The position numbers were made by a program, and so were the translations under genes. This document shows, piece after piece, positions 9,035 through 18,966 of a stretch of DNA of 64,000 nucleotides. This DNA comes from Rudaea sp. Lineage in GTDB: Bacteria; Pseudomonadota; Gammaproteobacteria; Xanthomonadales; Rhodanobacteraceae. The stretch's first letter is position 1; the number at the start of each line of letters is the position of its first letter. The DNA lies in the NCBI GenBank assembly GCA_031291055.1, contig JARLJU010000333.1:124001-188000 (forward strand). The letters are read 5' to 3'. The notes beneath the pieces were generated by a model. The model ran no database searches. It was not told where the DNA came from and saw only the letters and a program-made list of their open reading frames with translations.

Positions 9035-10750
9035 TCATGCCTGCGATGGTTTTTCCACGCTTTCCAGAAAACGATGCAGCGCCTGCACGGCCTGTGCGCC
9101 TTCACCGATCGCGGCGCCGACGCGCTTGACCGAGCCGGATCGAACGTCGCCAACGGCGAAGACGCCGGGCACCGATGATTCCAGGGCGTGTACGTCGCGC
9201 GCGTCGGAGTCTGCCGGCGCAGCGCCAGTAACGATGAAACCGGACTTGTCGACCTGCACGCCGCAGCCTTCGAGCCATGCAGTCGACGGGTCGGCGCCAA
9301 CGAACAGGAAAACATGGCGTATGTCACGCGTCGTTTCCTTGCCGCTGACATTGTTGCGCCAGCGCACGCGTTCGAGTCCGGTTTGCGCCGAACCTTCCAG
9401 GCCGACAACTTCGGTTTGCGTCATCACTTCGATATTCGAAGTCGCTTCGATGCGGTCGATCAGATAACGCGACATGGTCCGCGCCAGGCCGTCACCACGC
9501 ACCATCATCAGCACCTTGGCCACGTGGGCGGAAAGAAAGACCGCGGCCTGCCCGGCCGAATTGCCGCCGCCGACCAGCACAACCTCGTTTCCAGCGCACA
9601 GGCGCGCTTCGATCTGGGAGGCCCAATACCACACGCCGTGGCCTTCAAACATCTGCAGATTGTCGATCGCCAGCCGGCGATAACGCGCGCCGCTGGCAAC
9701 CACCACCGCCCTGGCGCGGATGCGAGTATCCATGCCGATATCCAACGCGAACGCGCCTTGCGCGCGCGAGCAGTCCAGGTTCTTCACCGTGAGCGGAATC
9801 ATCATCTCGGCGCCGAACTTCTGCGCCTGCACGAAGGCGCGCGCGGTGAGCGCCTGGCCGGAAATACCTGTCGGGAATCCAAGATAATTCTCGATGCGCG
9901 CGCTGGCGCCGGCCTGGCCGCCAAACGCGCGCAGGTCCAGCACGACAACCGACAGACCTTCCGACGCAGCGTAAACGGCGGTCGACAGTCCCGCCGGCCC
10001 GCAGCCGACGATGGCCACGTCGTACAACTCCCTGCCTGGCTTGGCGCCAATCATTCCCAATTGCCGCGCCAGTGCGGGTTCGGACGGATTCTTCAGCACG
10101 CTGCCGTCAGGGCAGACCACCAGCGGCAAATCCTCGGCGCGTTCCACGTGACGGTCGATGAGAGTCGCCGCCTCCGGCTCCGCCGGGTCCATGAGGTGAT
10201 ACGGGTAGCCGTTGCGATCGAGAAATCCCTGCAGACGGATCAGGGCGGACAAGTCCGGCGATCCGATCAGGACGGGCCCGCCGAGGCCGCTGCGGATCAG
10301 GCTGACGCGGCGCAGAATCAGCGCACGCATGATCCGCTCGCCCAGATCGGCTTCCGCTATCAGCAACGCGCGCAAGCCCTCCGGCGGTATCAGCAGCGTT
10401 TCGACCTCGCCTTCGGCGTGCCCATCGACAAGCGCGGCCCGGTTCGACAATTGCCCGACCTCGGCGAGAAACTGGCCCGGCCCCTGCTCGACGACTGGTG
10501 TCACGTGGCCGAGACCATCGCGCTGCGTGATGGCCACATGGCCCGACAGCACGATGTACATGCCGGATCCCGGACGGCCGGTCTGGAACAGGTATTCGCC
10601 ATCGTGGAAATGGCGCCGCGTCCCGAAGCGGCGCAGGCGATCGATCTCGGCGTGACTGAGCTCGGGGAATGTCTGGTCGTGACGCGGATGCATGTCCGAA
10701 TGCGTCGCCGTCGACGCAGCCTGATCCAGCGTGGTTGTCACATTGCTCAT
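9035..10750 (-). CDS. cNMP-binding / glutaredoxin-like / thioredoxin reductase-like FAD protein
   Basis: A 571-residue protein in three parts. Residues about 30-150 form a cyclic-nucleotide-binding jelly roll (GSGMYIVLSGHVAITQ). Residues about 160-235 look like a thioredoxin fold without a CxxC. From about 240 there is a pyridine-nucleotide disulfide oxidoreductase module: GCGPAGLSTAVYAAS for FAD, VLVGGGNSAGQAA near 393 for NADPH, and GVFAVGDVRSGSVKRV near 530. Where canonical thioredoxin reductase has CATC, this protein has WYWASQIEA (about 377). It therefore cannot act as an ordinary disulfide reductase and probably passes electrons by another route. It heads an operon with the UBP finger. 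Confidence 0.88.
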   Translation of the reverse strand: MSNVTTTLDQAASTATHSDMHPRHDQTFPELSHAEIDRLRRFGTRRHFHDGEYLFQTGRPGSGMYIVLSGHVAITQRDGLGHVTPVVEQGPGQFLAEVGQLSNRAALVDGHAEGEVETLLIPPEGLRALLIAEADLGERIMRALILRRVSLIRSGLGGPVLIGSPDLSALIRLQGFLDRNGYPYHLMDPAEPEAATLIDRHVERAEDLPLVVCPDGSVLKNPSEPALARQLGMIGAKPGRELYDVAIVGCGPAGLSTAVYAASEGLSVVVLDLRAFGGQAGASARIENYLGFPTGISGQALTARAFVQAQKFGAEMMIPLTVKNLDCSRAQGAFALDIGMDTRIRARAVVVASGARYRRLAIDNLQMFEGHGVWYWASQIEARLCAGNEVVLVGGGNSAGQAAVFLSAHVAKVLMMVRGDGLARTMSRYLIDRIEATSNIEVMTQTEVVGLEGSAQTGLERVRWRNNVSGKETTRDIRHVFLFVGADPSTAWLEGCGVQVDKSGFIVTGAAPADSDARDVHALESSVPGVFAVGDVRSGSVKRVGAAIGEGAQAVQALHRFLESVEKPSQA

Positions 10751-10868
10751 GCGCTCGAATCCCTGACCATCGCTGCGCGGCCACGTTCGGTATTTCGTTG
10801 GGGATTCACAACCCCGAATCCGTCACCGGGTCGATTCTACGGCGAATCCTGGCGGATGGTGCGGGTGT

Positions 10869-11573
10869 TCAGCGCTCGCCGTCCAAGGCAAGCACGATCG
10901 GTTCAAGTTCCAGCTCGAGCCGCCCGCGGTTGCCCGCCTCCGCAGGAGTCTGCGGGGATGCCGCAATCACGATGCGCCTGGCGATGACGCCCGACATGAC
11001 CAGACTGTGCGCCAGCGCCTGCGCACGTTTTGCGCCAAGCTGCGGATCGTCCGCGGGAGCTGGCGGGTCGTCGCCGCGAAGGGTTACCGTCACCAGGGTG
11101 TTCCGATACTCCTTGAGGGCGGCCGCCACTGTCGCCAGAGCATCGCCGAAAGTCGGGGTGAGCCGGGCGCTTCCGGCATCGAAGTCCACATTGAAAAATT
11201 CAAGTGCGATGTGGTCGCCGCGTCGCTCGACCCGCAGGTCCTTCCCGGCATTCTGCTTGAGGCGTCCCTGCAGAACGTCCATGTAGTAGCCGACATCGGC
11301 CGCGGCGAGAGCCTCGCGGGAATTTTTTGCCAATCCTGCCTTGATGTGGTTCTTTTGATCCTGGATGTGGCCCGCATCCAGCACCGTCACATGGGCAGGC
11401 TCGGAGCGGGGCGTCACCGTCCTTGTCGCGCTTTGCGGCGGTGTACGCGGCTGATGCGAGGCGCAGGCGCCCAGCGCGAGGCCTGCCGCGATCAGTGCGG
11501 CCAGGCTTGTCCAGACGGAGCAACGCGTGACTTGTGCACGTGCAATGAAAAAAGCGATGTGGTTATGCGGCAT
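10869..11573 (-). CDS. OmpA-like domain lipoprotein
   Basis: 234 residues from the ATG at 11573. The N-terminal hydrophobic stretch ends in a lipobox, LALGACAS, so the mature protein should be a lipoprotein, probably of the outer membrane. The C-terminal half resembles an OmpA/Pal peptidoglycan-binding domain: FFNVDFDAGSARLTPTFGDAL, then LRGDDPPAP and LGAKRAQALAHSLVMSGV. The usual Asp and Arg of the binding pocket cannot be assigned with certainty. Its start lies 11 nt inside the upstream EAL gene, so the two are coupled. An OmpA-like lipoprotein beside a c-di-GMP enzyme recalls YfiB of the YfiBNR system. Confidence 0.75.
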   Translation of the reverse strand: MPHNHIAFFIARAQVTRCSVWTSLAALIAAGLALGACASHQPRTPPQSATRTVTPRSEPAHVTVLDAGHIQDQKNHIKAGLAKNSREALAAADVGYYMDVLQGRLKQNAGKDLRVERRGDHIALEFFNVDFDAGSARLTPTFGDALATVAAALKEYRNTLVTVTLRGDDPPAPADDPQLGAKRAQALAHSLVMSGVIARRIVIAASPQTPAEAGNRGRLELELEPIVLALDGER

Positions 11574-13134
11574 GGTCGAGACGGTTGGCACGCAGGAATT
11601 CACCAAAGGCTGCGGCAGGAAGGGCGTGACTGAACAGGTAACCCTGCCCGAACGGCACGTCGTGCGCAATCAGCCAGTCCAGTTGATCGCGCGTTTCCAC
11701 GCCTTCCGCAACCGTGGTCAAGCCGAGGGACTTTGCCATTTCGATGACGTGGACGATAACCTGGCTGGTCGCCGCTTCGGTACCGATCGCATCGACGAAG
11801 GACTTGTCTATTTTCAGCACATCCAGTTCGAAGGACTGCAGGTACGAAAGACTGGAATACCCGGTACCGAAATCATCGATCGCCACCTGGTGGCCGCGCT
11901 GGCGGAATTCGCGGATCAGCGAACGCGAAGTGTCGCTGTTGACCAGGGCGCGTTCGGTGATCTCCAGCTTGATCGTGTGCGGTGAGAGGGCCGCCGCGGC
12001 GAGGCTGGCCATCAGCTCGCGGCCGACGCGATCGTTCTTCAGATCGTCCGGCGCCAGGTTGATATTGATGCTGATGCCAAGAAATCCGGTCAGGACGGCC
12101 TGCATGTCGCGTATCACGATTTTGAGCATCGCCAGGGTCACGTCCTGGATCATGCCCTCCTTTTCGGCGACCGGGATGAACAAGGCCGGACTTACCCATT
12201 CACCATCCTCCCGCTGCCATCGCGCCAGGGCTTCCGCACCGACGCAACGGCCGGATTTCAGTTCCATGACCGGCTGGTAGTGCGCCTGTATCTGACCGGC
12301 TTCAAGCGCCTCGCGCAATTCGGCGGCAAGGCTGAGTCGGTAGCGGTAGAAACGCAGGAAAACATAGAACCACGCGGCCACCAGCAACACCCCGACGATG
12401 CCGCCCGTCGCCAGCATGCGCGCATGACGGCTCCAGAAATTGTCGATCGGCTCCATCGCCACGACATCGATTGGCAGGATCTTGTTGTCGGAATAGCGCG
12501 AGACGACGGTGCCATCCTTGCGATCCAGAGTCACGCCCATCGGCAACGAATCCGGCGTGGGAAGCGCCACGTCCCACGGCGTGGCGGACATGCGCAGGTT
12601 TTCGACCCACAGAACCGCTTGACGATTCTGCGTCGATCCAAGATCCAGCAGCAGGCGCGGGTCGATGACGACATCGTGATCGCCGAAACGCATCAGGAAC
12701 AGCTGCACGCCGCCGATCGCCGTCTGCGGACTCGGCCACCAGGCGATCAGGCCCGAGTCGTAGATGCGGTCGGCGTGCGCGGGCTTGAGCCCCTCCGAAG
12801 GCAGCACGCCCACCCCGCACAGGCGCTCCGTCGCTCGCCAGTAGCCGATGGCGCGAATATAAGGTCGCGCAATCGCGGCTTCCTGCATGAGGCGCAAGTG
12901 CTCCCCGGAGCAAGGCACTGCCTGCACCTTGTCCAGAGCCATGAGCATGTCGCGCGCATCCAGAAAAATGCGCTCGGTCGAAGCCCCGAGCGAGGCGGCC
13001 AGATTGCGCCCGTACACTTCTTCGGAAGCGACGGATTCCCGCCACAGCACCCAGGCTATCGAGGCGAAAAGCATCGCCATGCCCGCCAACGCAGCCAGTG
13101 CCGAAGTAAGAATGATTTTTCCGCGCCGATGCAT
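11563..13134 (-). CDS. CSS-motif EAL-domain c-di-GMP phosphodiesterase
   Basis: 523 residues. A transmembrane helix (about 10-32) is followed by a periplasmic domain with conserved cysteines (VPCSGEHL, ERLCGVG), then a second helix near 238-258 and a cytoplasmic EAL domain. The EAL residues expected for activity are present: GAEALARW, NINLAPDDL, EITERAL, IDDFGTGYSSL, LKIDKSF, AEGVETRDQ and GQGYLFS. It should hydrolyse c-di-GMP to pGpG under control of the periplasmic CSS domain, which in PdeC-type enzymes responds to disulfide state. It is co-transcribed with an OmpA-like lipoprotein. Confidence 0.92.
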   Translation of the reverse strand: MHRRGKIILTSALAALAGMAMLFASIAWVLWRESVASEEVYGRNLAASLGASTERIFLDARDMLMALDKVQAVPCSGEHLRLMQEAAIARPYIRAIGYWRATERLCGVGVLPSEGLKPAHADRIYDSGLIAWWPSPQTAIGGVQLFLMRFGDHDVVIDPRLLLDLGSTQNRQAVLWVENLRMSATPWDVALPTPDSLPMGVTLDRKDGTVVSRYSDNKILPIDVVAMEPIDNFWSRHARMLATGGIVGVLLVAAWFYVFLRFYRYRLSLAAELREALEAGQIQAHYQPVMELKSGRCVGAEALARWQREDGEWVSPALFIPVAEKEGMIQDVTLAMLKIVIRDMQAVLTGFLGISININLAPDDLKNDRVGRELMASLAAAALSPHTIKLEITERALVNSDTSRSLIREFRQRGHQVAIDDFGTGYSSLSYLQSFELDVLKIDKSFVDAIGTEAATSQVIVHVIEMAKSLGLTTVAEGVETRDQLDWLIAHDVPFGQGYLFSHALPAAAFGEFLRANRLDHAA

Positions 13135-13390
13135 GCCGTCCCGCGTTCACCGAGCCGCTGTGCCGAAACGGGCGCCTTGACGCCGGCCACACCGAAAGAC
13201 GTCGCTGGTCTCGAAAACAATCCGTGTCGTGGCCCGAACCTGAAGCATCCTGGCGCTCCCTGTCTGTAATGCAGCGAACATAGCACGGCACCATGCCTGC
13301 AATGGCATCCGAGAGAGCCAAACCCGCTGGAGTGTTGACTTGAGCCTTCCAGACGTCCATAAAGCAGCAAGTTCCCGTCTGGACCCCGTC

Positions 13391-13957
13391 ATGAAACTTG
13401 CGGCGTTCCTGATGTTCCTGCTCACGTCGACAGCCATCGCCGCCGAACACCTCAGCCTTGGTGGCGCGACGCCCGGTCTGACCCGCAAACAGCTTGAGTC
13501 CACGGTCCACGGACCCTTGCATTGCAAGCAGCCTGATCGCCCGCTGAAACCGGTGGACGCGAACGATGTCGATTGCCTGCGCCGGGCAGATCTGGCTCAC
13601 AGCGGCTTTTTTTCCGGCTCGTCGCCCAACCATCCGATCACCTTTGTCTACCGCTTCCGGCACGGACAACTCGGCGCGATCTTCGCGCTTGGGTTGAAGC
13701 CCGAGGAATATGCCGCCCTGCTTTCAGGTCTCGTGGCCAAGTTCAGCACGCCCGACAAGGTAGAGAAACCCCTGGCAGACAAGGCTACCGGTGCGCCACC
13801 CGACAACCAGTGGGATGGCTGGACCGATGGCAACAACGTCCTCGAGCTGCGCCGCGTCGCGACCAGACATGCCGGAGCTGGACTCCGGCTGACGGCGAAA
13901 TGGTATCGCGACGAATTGGGCAAATCCGGCGACCTGCAGTCGGCAGACGGCTCCTAG
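13391..13957 (+). CDS. Secreted protein of unknown function
   Basis: 188 residues from the ATG at 13391, which starts a clear signal peptide (MKLAAFLMFLLTSTAIAAE). The mature part has two cysteines (HCKQPD, DCLRRAD) that could pair. It also has a GGATPGLTRKQLES segment like the start of other small periplasmic proteins, and a basic C-terminal region. I recognise no family. It is divergent from the EAL gene and followed by the ParB-like gene after 121 nt. Confidence 0.65.
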   Translation: MKLAAFLMFLLTSTAIAAEHLSLGGATPGLTRKQLESTVHGPLHCKQPDRPLKPVDANDVDCLRRADLAHSGFFSGSSPNHPITFVYRFRHGQLGAIFALGLKPEEYAALLSGLVAKFSTPDKVEKPLADKATGAPPDNQWDGWTDGNNVLELRRVATRHAGAGLRLTAKWYRDELGKSGDLQSADGS

Positions 13958-14078
13958 CCAGTTGCCGCTGCAAGCGGCCGCTGCGCCTGATTGCCGTGAC
14001 CGGGCCCGGCCGGTTTCGCTTTCGGGCGGCAGCAGATGCCATGCTATGACCTCGCCAACGTAAACGGGAGTCCAGACC

Positions 14079-14696
14079 ATGCTCGTCAGAGAACCACGCA
14101 TCCACCCGGTGGACATCACCGCATTGCGTCCTACGCAGATCACCGTCGGCATGCGCGAAGTCGAGGCCAAGCGTCTGCGCTGGCGCCAGTTTCGCAAGAG
14201 CAAGGACGATTTTCTCGGCGCCCACATGATCCCGGTGATACGCGGTCCGCAGGACCGCTACTACGTGATCGATCATCACCACCTGACGCTGGCCCTGCAC
14301 AAGGAGGGCGTGAAAAAGATCGCCGTCACGGTGGTGGCGGACCTGCGCAAGCTCGACAAGGACGCCTTCTGGACGTATCTGGACAATCGCAGCTGGATGC
14401 ATCCGTTCGACCGCGAAGGTCGGCGCCGCGACTACAAGGACCTGCCGAAGAAAGTCACCGGACTCGTCGACGATCCGTTCCGCAGTCTGGCCGGCGAACT
14501 GCGGCGTGCAGGCGGATTTGCCAAAGACACGACGCCGTTCAGCGAATTCCTCTGGGCCGATTTTCTGCGCCGCCGGGTCAAGGCAAAATTGATCGCTGCG
14601 GATTTCTCCAGTGCCATGGAGCAGGCGCTGCATCTTGCCAAGAGCTCCGAAGCCGACTACCTGCCGGGCTGGTGCGGCGCGATCGCCGCGATCTGA
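14079..14696 (+). CDS. ParB-like (ParBc_2) domain protein
   Basis: A 205-residue protein resembling the ParB-like nuclease family PF08857. It has RPTQITVGMREV, the core YYVIDHHHLTLALHKEG with its Asp-His-His-His run, and FWTYLDNRSWMHPFD. Members of this family are usually single-domain proteins found singly, without a ParA partner. There is no helix-turn-helix DNA-binding domain, so it is not a chromosome-partition ParB. A nuclease or nucleotide-handling role is inferred only. The HU-like gene follows after 189 nt. Confidence 0.8.
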   Translation: MLVREPRIHPVDITALRPTQITVGMREVEAKRLRWRQFRKSKDDFLGAHMIPVIRGPQDRYYVIDHHHLTLALHKEGVKKIAVTVVADLRKLDKDAFWTYLDNRSWMHPFDREGRRRDYKDLPKKVTGLVDDPFRSLAGELRRAGGFAKDTTPFSEFLWADFLRRRVKAKLIAADFSSAMEQALHLAKSSEADYLPGWCGAIAAI

Positions 14697-14885
14697 GGTC
14701 TGGCGCGCGGCAGTTCGGCCTTGTTGCAGCGCCGCCTGGCCCCGGATCCGGAAGTCAGCGCGCCGCCGGGCCGGCCTCCGCAATGCGTTGTGACAGCGCC
14801 GCATCAAGCCGGCGCTGGACAACGTCCGAAGTTCAGGCGAGAGTAGGCCTGCAGCATTTGCATTCAACCACAGGAAATTCAAAAA

Positions 14886-15245
14886 ATGGCAAAGAAGGCT
14901 ACCGCTAAACCAACCGCCAAGCCGACTCACAAACCGATTGCCGAAGCCTTCACGAAGGCCGGTCTCATCAAGTATCTGGCCGAGCGTGCCGGTGTGGAGC
15001 TCAAGCACGCGCGCGCTGTTCTGGAAGCGCTGGAAAGCGCCATCGCCGGATCGATCCACAAGAAAGGCATCGGCCATTTCACCTTGCCGGGTCTGCTCAA
15101 GATCACATCGCAGGCAGTGCCGGCCAAGAAGCGCCGCCAGGGCATCGATCCGTTCACCAAGCAGGAACGCTGGTTCGAGGCCAAGCCGGCAACCGTAAGG
15201 GTGAAGGCTCGCGCCTTGCGTCGCCTCAAGGACGCGGCAGTCTGA
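14886..15245 (+). CDS. HU-family DNA-binding protein with basic N-terminal tail
   Basis: A 119-residue protein. The first 17 residues form a Lys/Pro/Ala/Thr tail. An HU/IHF fold follows: LIKYLAERAGVELKHARAVLEAL, the turn GIGHFTLPGLLKI, and a beta-arm region with AKKRRQGIDPFTK in place of the usual GRNP(K/R)TG. It ends with KARALRRLKDAAV. It should bind DNA with little sequence preference and help to compact or bend it. The changed arm and added tail set it apart from the housekeeping HU. A 25-nt hairpin lies just after the stop. Confidence 0.87.
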   Translation: MAKKATAKPTAKPTHKPIAEAFTKAGLIKYLAERAGVELKHARAVLEALESAIAGSIHKKGIGHFTLPGLLKITSQAVPAKKRRQGIDPFTKQERWFEAKPATVRVKARALRRLKDAAV

Positions 15246-15255
15246 ATCTTTTCCT

Positions 15256-15280
15256 GGAGCGTCGGTGCTGCCGGCGCTCC
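15256..15280 (+). terminator. Hairpin after the HU-like gene
   Basis: GGAGCG (15256-15261) pairs with CGCTCC (15275-15280), with a further CGG/CCG inside the loop. It begins 11 nt after the stop codon. No run of T follows, so it may stabilise the 3' end rather than terminate on its own. Confidence 0.35.
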
Positions 15281-15347
15281 ACCGCCTGGAAATCCGCCGC
15301 GCCCGCCGGATCGCTCGCCACGGGCCCGTGGATCCGGGTATGCCGCA

Positions 15348-15653
15348 ATGAGCGACCGCGTCTGGTTCGTATATCTTCTTCTGTGCCGCAATGGCCACAT
15401 TTATACCGGCGTCACGCCCGACCTGGAGCGACGCATCACGGCACACCGCAATGGCAAGGGCGCCAAATTCACCTTGGGCAATCCGCCTGAACGCGTGCTC
15501 GCGATCAAACCGTTTACGGGAAAGATTGCGGCGATGCGCATGGAGGTTCAGGTGAAGCGGATGCGGCGTGCGCGCAAGCTCGAGCTTGCCGCAGGGTGGT
15601 CAATCGAGCATGCCGTCGAAGAACTGTCGACAAGGCTGCTGCCGCGCAACTGA
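15348..15653 (+). CDS. GIY-YIG nuclease family protein (YhbQ-like)
   Basis: A 101-residue, single-domain GIY-YIG protein. The family's first motif appears as VYLLLCRNGHIYTGVT, followed by the conserved Arg in DLERRITAHRNGKGAKFT, the Glu in MEVQVKRMRRARK and a short C terminus. The length matches YhbQ/UPF0213 proteins, which have been linked to DNA repair or processing, though their substrate is not settled. It lies 102 nt after the HU-like gene on the same strand. Confidence 0.88.
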   Translation: MSDRVWFVYLLLCRNGHIYTGVTPDLERRITAHRNGKGAKFTLGNPPERVLAIKPFTGKIAAMRMEVQVKRMRRARKLELAAGWSIEHAVEELSTRLLPRN

Positions 15654-15770
15654 GGCGCAGACGAGACAGTGCGGATGCGACCACGCCGCGTCCGCGACGC
15701 GCGCGCATCTTCCAGGCTAGTTCGCTCTGGCCACCCGGCTCAATTCAATGCTGAACTTCGCCTGGTTCCT

Positions 15771-15962
15771 CTACAGCAGGCGCGCATGCGAACTGCGCGC
15801 TTCGTGTCGGGCAACCTGCCAGGCTTTCAGCAGCTCGACCATGCTCGCCGGCGGCGTGCCGGCGCGGCTGCATTTTTCAATCCGCTCTGCCAGATCGCCC
15901 GCTTCATCGCTGGCCCTCTCGAATTCCGCCAGTGCCACCTTGCTGATCACGTTCGTCGCCAC
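15771..15962 (-). CDS. Small protein of unknown function (63 aa)
   Basis: A 63-residue protein from a GTG start at 15962. The start is supported by an AAGGAGG Shine-Dalgarno 7 nt upstream, one of the best in the window. The sequence is mostly helical and charged (VALAEFERASDEAGDLAERIEKC), with one cysteine, no signal peptide and no membrane helix. I recognise no family. It may be a small cytosolic regulator or binding protein. Confidence 0.6.
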   Translation of the reverse strand: MATNVISKVALAEFERASDEAGDLAERIEKCSRAGTPPASMVELLKAWQVARHEARSSHARLL

Positions 15963-16215
15963 GTACCTGCCTCCTTTTTCGGAAGCCTGATTGTCGGCGC
16001 TGAAGCCCGACGTCGTTATACGTGCGAATACGTATGCCCGGGCGTAAACCTTGCAGCCAGTGGACCTTCCAGTTGAACCGCGACAACGTGTTTGCGCGGC
16101 GGCGGCTCAACATCGGTTGCTGCAACATCTGCATATATCCGCAAGTACGACAACGCCACCATCGGGTGTGCCAGCTCCGTCACCCCGGGACGACGAGGCA
16201 ACGCAATCCCATCAT

Positions 16216-17111
16216 TCAACCGTAGCGCAGCGCGTCCACCAGGATGCCGAATGCCTGCGATGGCTTGCGGCGGCTCGAATAGTACAGATGATAGCCGGGA
16301 AACGGCGGGCACCAGTCCATGAGCACGCGAACGAGATGTCCTTTCTCGACGTGATTCGTCACCATGTCCTCCGGCACGTATGCCAGACCGAAGCCATCCA
16401 GCGCTGCGCGAAGCGCGTGCTTGGTGTCGTTGAAGACCAGCTGCCCTCCGACGTGCGCGCGCAACGGGCGACGTCGCTTTTCGAACTCCCACGCATACAA
16501 GCCTCCATGCGTCAGGAAGCGCAGGTTGATGCAGCGGTGATTTGACAGATCCTTCGGTGTGCGGATTTCGCTCCTGCCGGCGAGAAGGTGGGCGATGCCA
16601 CGGCGGCCATGCGCATGTCCGCGCCGATGCGCACGGCAACCATGCCCTGGGCAACCTGCTCGCCGAGGCGAACGCCGGCGTCGAAGCGATCGGCCGCGAT
16701 GTCGCGCAAGCGGCTGTCGGCGATCAACTCGACGCGGATGTCGGGATACTTCGGCAGCAGTTTCGACAATCGCGGCCACAACACCGTATCGATGCCGTGG
16801 GCACCGCAGGTGATGCGCACGGTACCGCTCGGACGGTCGCGCAATTCGCCCAGTGCGTCCAGCGCGATGTCGATCTCCTCGAATTGGGGCTGCACGCGGG
16901 TACACAGGCGTTCACCCGCTTCGGTGAGTGAAACGCTGCGCGTCGTGCGATGGAACAAGCGGATGTTGAGCCTCGCTTCCAATCCGCGGATGCTGTGGCT
17001 GAGAGCTGATTGTGTGACACCCAGCCGTGCGGCGGCTTTGGTGAAGCTGCCCTCGCGCGCTACAGCGAGAAATGCGACCAGGTCGTTGTAGTTCGCACGT
17101 GACGTGGTCAT
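16216..17111 (-). pseudogene. LysR-family transcriptional regulator, frameshifted
   Basis: The ATG at 17111 opens a LysR protein with an intact N-terminal helix-turn-helix (NDLVAFLAVAREGSFTKAA, LGVTQSALSHSIRGLE) and most of the effector domain. Near 16581-16592 the frame fails. The first frame reads VASPTF then SPAGAKS, whereas LLAGRSEIRTPKDLSNHRC continues in the neighbouring frame through to 16216. Adding one base at about 16585 would restore a LysR of about 298 residues. So it carries a single-base deletion, or the assembly has an error there. It is divergent from the aldo/keto reductase gene, its likely target. Confidence 0.85.
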
Positions 17112-17122
17112 GCCCTTGTCAA

Positions 17123-18206
<1,084 letters not shown>

Positions 18207-18246
18207 GCGCCGACGCCTGGATTTTCCACCACAGGAGCCAGTCAAC

Positions 18247-18654
18247 ATGGAAATTATCCGCAACGGTTCGCAACCGTCGGCCAAAGGGCCAGCCGAATAT
18301 TTCACCGGCACTGTCCGCATCGATTCGCAGTTCCAGCGCACGGGCGATGCCCGCGTGGCTGGAGCGTTCGTCACGTTCGAACCCGGTGCACGCAGCAATT
18401 GGCACACCCATCCAATCGGCCAGACGCTGATCGTGACCGCCGGCAAAGGCTGGACTCAGTGCGAAGGCGGACCGATCGTGGAGATCAATCCCGGCGACAT
18501 CATCTGGTGTCCGCCCGGTCATCGACACTGGCACGGCGCAACGGCGACGACTGCGATGACGCACATAGCCATTCAAGAAGCACTGGACGGAAAAGTCGTC
18601 GAGTGGATGGAAGCGGTAACCGACGCGCAGTACCTGGCCGGATCTGGACACTGA
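18247..18654 (+). CDS. Cupin-domain protein
   Basis: 135 residues from the ATG at 18247, preceded by CAGGAG. It is a single cupin barrel. Motif 1 gives [19 protein letters not shown], with two His and a downstream Gln in the metal site. Motif 2 gives [17 protein letters not shown] with the last His. This pattern matches small cupins of the TTHA/HNL type, often a manganese or iron protein, some with hydroxynitrile lyase activity. Co-transcription with the aldo/keto reductase suggests work on the same carbonyl compound. Confidence 0.87.
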   Translation: MEIIRNGSQPSAKGPAEYFTGTVRIDSQFQRTGDARVAGAFVTFEPGARSNWHTHPIGQTLIVTAGKGWTQCEGGPIVEINPGDIIWCPPGHRHWHGATATTAMTHIAIQEALDGKVVEWMEAVTDAQYLAGSGH

Positions 18655-18689
18655 ATCACACGTTGGCCGTGCCGACGACCGCAACGGCC

Positions 18690-18858
18690 ATTTGCAGGGA
18701 CCGATCCCGTTACTTCGGTTAAGTGCGGATATTCGCCTTTGGCCGCAGGCAATGCTGCGGCAGGTCGACTGGCGATCAGCGCTGGTATCGCCGCCAACGG
18801 CACCTGCAACTGGCACCCGGCGATCAACAACTTCAAGTTCGCGAGCTGCAACTAGACA
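18690..18858 (+). pseudogene. C-terminal fragment of an unidentified secreted protein
   Basis: One frame here reads PFAGTDPVTSVKCGYSPLA, then GNAAAGRLAISAGIAANGTC, then NWHPAINNFKFASCN and a stop at 18858. It has paired cysteines near the end, as in minor pilins and other secreted domains. No start codon or 5' part can be found, because the frame runs into unrelated sequence upstream. A terminator hairpin lies just after. I read it as the remnant of a gene whose 5' end was lost; the family is not identified. Confidence 0.35.
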
Positions 18859-18879
18859 ATCGATCGCGTCTCTGAAGAA

Positions 18880-18912
18880 GCCGCCCGGTGTCGAACCTGG
18901 CGGCGTTTTTCT
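18880..18912 (+). terminator. Rho-independent terminator
   Basis: GCCGCC (18880-18885) pairs with GGCGGC (18899-18904), with an inner GG/CC, and is followed by GTTTTTCTT. It would end transcripts from the aldo/keto reductase-cupin operon, or from the gene whose remnant precedes it. Confidence 0.65.
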
Positions 18913-18966
18913 TGCCACCAGGGACAGGCGCTAAAATGAGTGCCTACGGGGCAAGCGGAGGCGGGA

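Noticed and set aside
9188..10987. A 599-codon open frame on the plus strand, opposite the redox protein gene
   Set aside because: It is the mirror of the minus-strand gene in GC-rich DNA, has Arg/Ala/His-rich content and no recognisable domain.
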